Below, one piece after another: positions 14,061 through 16,709 of a stretch of 16,709 nucleotides of DNA. Each line of letters begins with the position of its first letter. Position 1 is the stretch's first letter. Under the pieces are notes generated by a model. It ran no database searches. It worked only from the letters and a program-made list of their open reading frames with translations, and was not told the DNA's origin. The position numbers and the translations under genes were made by a program. This DNA comes from Parcubacteria group bacterium (GTDB lineage: Bacteria; Patescibacteriota; Minisyncoccia; UBA6257; JACRHY01): positions 1 to 16,709 of the forward strand of contig JACRHY010000026.1 of NCBI GenBank assembly GCA_016215765.1, written 5' to 3'.

Positions 14061-15334
14061 TGTTTTCTAAAGTTCTGCAGATTTTCAAAATTAAGGACTT
14101 GCGCCGAAAAGTTCTGATTATTCTCGGCCTGCTTGCCGTTTTTCGGGTTTTGGCGGCCATTCCCGTTTCCGGAGTGGATTACGTCCAGCTGAAAAATCTT
14201 TTCAACTCCAGCCAGTTGCTCGGATTTTTGAACATTTTTTCCGGCGGCGCTTTGAAAAATTTGTCCATCGCCATGCTCGGCGTCGGGCCGTACATCACCG
14301 CCACGATCATCATGCAACTTTTGACGATGATTTTCCCGAAACTGAAGGCGATGTATTACGAAGAGGGATCGTCCGGCCGGGCGAAATTCAACCGCATCTC
14401 GCGCTTTTTGACCGTTCCTTTGGCGATGCTGCAGGGATACGGATTTTTAAATCTTTTGAAATCGCAGAATATTCTCGGTCATCTCGGTTTTTTTGACACC
14501 GCTCTTAACGTTCTGCTTATTACCGCCGGATCAATGATGCTTTTATGGATCGGCGAGCTTATCAGCGAGCAAAAAATCGGCAACGGCGTTTCTCTTATTA
14601 TTTTCGCCGGTATCGTCTCCGGCTTGCCGAATGCCGTTAAGACGTCAATCGTTTCCTACGACCCGGCCGTTTTACCGGCCTATCTCGCCTTCCTCGTTGT
14701 CAGCGTCATTGTCATCGCCGGAGTGGTTTTCATCAGCGAGGGCGAGAGAAAAATTCCCGTTTCTTACGCCAAGCGGATTCGCGGAATGAAAATGTACGGC
14801 GGCGCCTCCAGTTATCTGCCGCTCAAAGTTAATCAGGCCGGCGTTATTCCCATCATCTTCGCCATTTCCATTTTGCTTTTTCCGCAGTTTATCGCCCAGG
14901 CCGCTTCCGTCATCTCCCCCGATTTATCCGTCAAGCTCAATGATGTCGTGACGCGGCTTTTTAACAACATTTTCATTTACAGCGCGTTTTATTTTCTGTT
15001 GGTGGTTGTTTTTACGTATTTTTACACGGCCGTGACTTTTGATCCGAAAGAAATCGCCAAAAATCTCCAGCGGAGCGGCGGATTTATCGTCGGGGTCAGG
15101 CCCGGGCAGTCAACGGGGGAATTTATTTCCAAAATTGTCAGCCGCATTACTCTTTTTGGGGCGTTTTTTCTCGGGACGGTGGCGATACTTCCGAATATTA
15201 CGCAAATGATAACCGGAGTTACGACGCTGGCCATCGGCGGGACGGCTCTTTTGATCGTCGTTTCCGTGGCGCTGGAATTTTTGAGAGAGGTTGATTCCCA
15301 GCTTACCATTCGTGAATATGAAGGCGTCCGCTGA
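14060..15334 (+). CDS. secY: Protein translocase channel subunit SecY
   Basis: SecY forms the membrane channel for Sec-dependent export, with SecE and driven by SecA. The 424-residue protein is normal in length and I can place ten hydrophobic segments, beginning at about 17-36, 68-92, 113-133, 146-168 and 176-192 and ending near 380-408. The plug and second helix region is GFLNIFSGGALKNLSIAMLG. The cytoplasmic loop between segments 6 and 7 has ERKIPVSYAKRIRG (229-242), and the SecA-binding loop between 8 and 9 has RSGGFIVGVRPGQST (338-352). It starts on the last base of rplO and overlaps adk by 17 bases. It is one of few genes here with a possible Shine-Dalgarno (AAGGAG, 13-base spacing). Confidence 0.98.
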   Translation: MFSKVLQIFKIKDLRRKVLIILGLLAVFRVLAAIPVSGVDYVQLKNLFNSSQLLGFLNIFSGGALKNLSIAMLGVGPYITATIIMQLLTMIFPKLKAMYYEEGSSGRAKFNRISRFLTVPLAMLQGYGFLNLLKSQNILGHLGFFDTALNVLLITAGSMMLLWIGELISEQKIGNGVSLIIFAGIVSGLPNAVKTSIVSYDPAVLPAYLAFLVVSVIVIAGVVFISEGERKIPVSYAKRIRGMKMYGGASSYLPLKVNQAGVIPIIFAISILLFPQFIAQAASVISPDLSVKLNDVVTRLFNNIFIYSAFYFLLVVVFTYFYTAVTFDPKEIAKNLQRSGGFIVGVRPGQSTGEFISKIVSRITLFGAFFLGTVAILPNITQMITGVTTLAIGGTALLIVVSVALEFLREVDSQLTIREYEGVR

Positions 15335-16046
15335 TAAAATCGCCGTCGTTTTTTACGGTCATCCCGGTTCCGGCAAGGGGACGCAGGCGGAGCTTTTGGC
15401 GAAAAAAATCGGATTGATTCATTTTGACACCGGAAGGTATATTGAACGGCTCGTCCACGGGCCTGCTTCGCGCCGCGATCCGGTTATTTCCAAAGAACGC
15501 CGCCTTTTTGACAGTGGCGTTTTAAACACCCCCGCGTGGGTGCTTGCAATGGTTAAGCGCAGGGTGGCGGAGATCGCCGCTTCCGGCTCCGGCGTCGTTT
15601 TCAGCGGTTCCCCCCGGACGCTTTACGAGGCCTTCGGCGACGGAAAAACGAGCGGTCTGATTTCTTTGCTTGAAAAAAAGTACGGCCGAAAAAATCTTTT
15701 TATTTTTTCCATCAACACTTCCGAAAAATCGGCCGTGAACAGAAACACCGGCTGCTTGATTTGTTCCGTGTGTGGTCTTCAACTTTTATCCGTCAAGTCG
15801 CTCGCTTGTTGCATAAACAAAACGCATTGTCCGTTTTGCGGCGGGCCGCTGATAAAGCGCGTTTTTGACAATCCCGAAAAAATGAAAATTCGCCTTGAAC
15901 AATATCGACAGAGAACGCGGCCCATTGAAAAGCGCCTTAAAGAACTTGGTTTTAAAATTACCAAAATAAACGGCGAGCCGGCCCCTTACCGCGTTGCTGC
16001 CGCGATTTTCAGAAAAATTCATCCGGTCAATGCCGCGTCTCGTTAA
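15318..16046 (+). CDS. adk: Adenylate kinase-like nucleoside monophosphate kinase, divergent
   Basis: Adenylate kinase interconverts ATP, AMP and ADP. The 242-residue product (ATG 15318) has the P-loop G14-H-P-G-S-G-K-G-T-Q-A24, T38-G39 of the AMP-binding part, S-P-R-T (98-101), and a LID with Cys149-x-x-Cys152 and Cys171-x-x-Cys174, the zinc-type arrangement. The stretch R192-L-x-x-Y196...P202 is also typical. Several usual active-site residues are changed: D-G-F-P-R reads S96-G-S-P-R100, the LID motif G-R-R reads G145-C-L147, and R-x-D-D reads R181-V-F-D184. The first arginine of the AMP site (T-G-D-x-x-R) is Glu43, with Arg44 beside it. It overlaps secY and map by 17 bases each. Position between secY and map, as in many spc clusters, supports adk; activity and substrate are uncertain. 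Confidence 0.85.
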   Translation: MKASADKIAVVFYGHPGSGKGTQAELLAKKIGLIHFDTGRYIERLVHGPASRRDPVISKERRLFDSGVLNTPAWVLAMVKRRVAEIAASGSGVVFSGSPRTLYEAFGDGKTSGLISLLEKKYGRKNLFIFSINTSEKSAVNRNTGCLICSVCGLQLLSVKSLACCINKTHCPFCGGPLIKRVFDNPEKMKIRLEQYRQRTRPIEKRLKELGFKITKINGEPAPYRVAAAIFRKIHPVNAASR

Positions 16047-16709
16047 AACGCCCCCGGAAATCGCGAGAATCGCCGCGGCGGGAAAGATTTTGGCGGCGGT
16101 GATGCGCGAAGTCGCCGGCATGGTCAGGCCGGGGGTTTCCTTGTCCTTTTTGGACGACGCGGCTTATCGCCTGATTGCCGAAGCGGGCGCCAAGCCGGCG
16201 TTTTTGGGATATCGTCCGCACGGCAGCGGGCGCGCTTATCCGGCTTCCATTTGCGCTTCGCTTAACGAGGTCGTCGTTCACGGCATTCCCTCCGGCCGCG
16301 TCTTGCGCAACGGCGACGTTCTAAAGCTTGACTTCGGATTGAAACGAGGCGGCTTTTTCGTTGACGCGGCGTTGACCGTTGGCGTCGGTGAAATATCCGC
16401 TGACGCGGCGCGTTTGATAAAAATTACCAAAGAAGCGCTGGGATTGGCGATTAAAGAATGCCGTTCCGGAAAAACGCTCGGCGATATCGGGTTCGTCATT
16501 GATTCGCACGCCAGAAAAAACGGTTTTCAAATTGTCAGGGAATTAACCGGTCACGGCGTCGGTCTGGAACTGCACGAAGAGCCGGTTGTGCTCAATTACG
16601 GAAAACGCGGAGAGGGCTTGCGGCTTGAAGAGGGAATGGTTTTGGCCATTGAGCCGATGATCAGCATGGGAAGCGGGGAAATTATTCAGACGGAAGACGA
16701 CGCTTACGC
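16030..16709 (+). CDS. map: Methionine aminopeptidase, type I (3' end outside window)
   Basis: This enzyme removes the initiator methionine from new proteins. Translation from ATG 16030 gives 226 residues before the window ends, with no stop. All five metal ligands of the family can be seen: Asp101 (K-L-D-F-G), Asp112 (F-F-V-D-A), His175 (T-G-H-G-V-G), Glu208 (I-E-P-M) and Glu222 (Q-T-E-D-D). The substrate-binding His84 (V-V-H-G-I-P) and His182 (H-E-E-P) are present as well. The final region reads T-E-D-D-A where many homologues have x-E-H-T. The protein has no long N-terminal extension and no SH3-binding zinc domain, so it is the short bacterial type. It overlaps adk by 17 bases, so the secY-adk-map trio is probably translationally coupled. 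Confidence 0.95.
   Translation, partial: MPRLVKTPPEIARIAAAGKILAAVMREVAGMVRPGVSLSFLDDAAYRLIAEAGAKPAFLGYRPHGSGRAYPASICASLNEVVVHGIPSGRVLRNGDVLKLDFGLKRGGFFVDAALTVGVGEISADAARLIKITKEALGLAIKECRSGKTLGDIGFVIDSHARKNGFQIVRELTGHGVGLELHEEPVVLNYGKRGEGLRLEEGMVLAIEPMISMGSGEIIQTEDDAY

Noticed and set aside
1..16709. A CRISPR array, tRNA, rRNA, toxin-antitoxin pair or defence system
   Set aside because: No regularly spaced repeats, no cloverleaf or rRNA-like sequence, and no effector genes were seen; the antitoxin-like small gene has no partner.

Overview
The window is one uninterrupted plus-strand run of translation genes: the str, S10 and spc ribosomal-protein clusters joined end to end. It begins with the 3' tail of a transposase and ends inside map. 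I count 29 protein genes, two of them cut by the window edges. There are no rRNA or tRNA genes, no CRISPR array, and no convincing intrinsic terminator. No gene-free stretch reaches 300 bases; the longest intergenic gap is 93 bases.

Organism: most likely a member of the Candidate Phyla Radiation (Patescibacteria), probably a Parcubacteria-type lineage. Supporting signs are the direct rpsE-rplO junction with no rpmD (L30), a 13-residue insert in S12, a long basic tail on L22, a divergent adenylate kinase, almost no Shine-Dalgarno sequences, and one 20-base palindrome of a type I recall from Parcubacteria genomes. TGA is used as a stop (rpsQ, rplN, rplO, secY), so this is not one of the CPR groups that read TGA as glycine. 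The assignment is inference from content, not from a tree.

Layout: 1-183 is the end of an insertion sequence whose last bases supply a perfect TTGACA. A plausible promoter (178-207) straddles the presumed IS end and points into rpsL. The str cluster runs rpsL, rpsG, fusA, an unrecognised 59-residue gene, tuf (254-4803). The S10 cluster runs rpsJ, rplC, rplD, rplW, rplB, rpsS, rplV, rpsC, rplP, rpmC, rpsQ (4865-10344). The spc cluster runs rplN, rplX, rplE, rpsN (zinc type), rpsH, rplF, rplR, rpsE, rplO, secY, adk, map (10408 to the end). Spacing is tight, with short overlaps at rplX-rplE, rplO-secY, secY-adk and adk-map.

Together the genes make 22 ribosomal proteins, two elongation factors, the protein-export channel, a nucleotide kinase and the enzyme that removes initiator methionine. 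The main points worth a second look are the IS-derived promoter, the small gene between fusA and tuf, a strong hairpin between rpsJ and rplC, the adenylate kinase with replaced active-site residues, the Thr in place of the conserved L16 arginine, and several 12-14 base tandem duplications at gene boundaries. I did not find a new multi-gene system; most of the window is core translation machinery with lineage-specific oddities.
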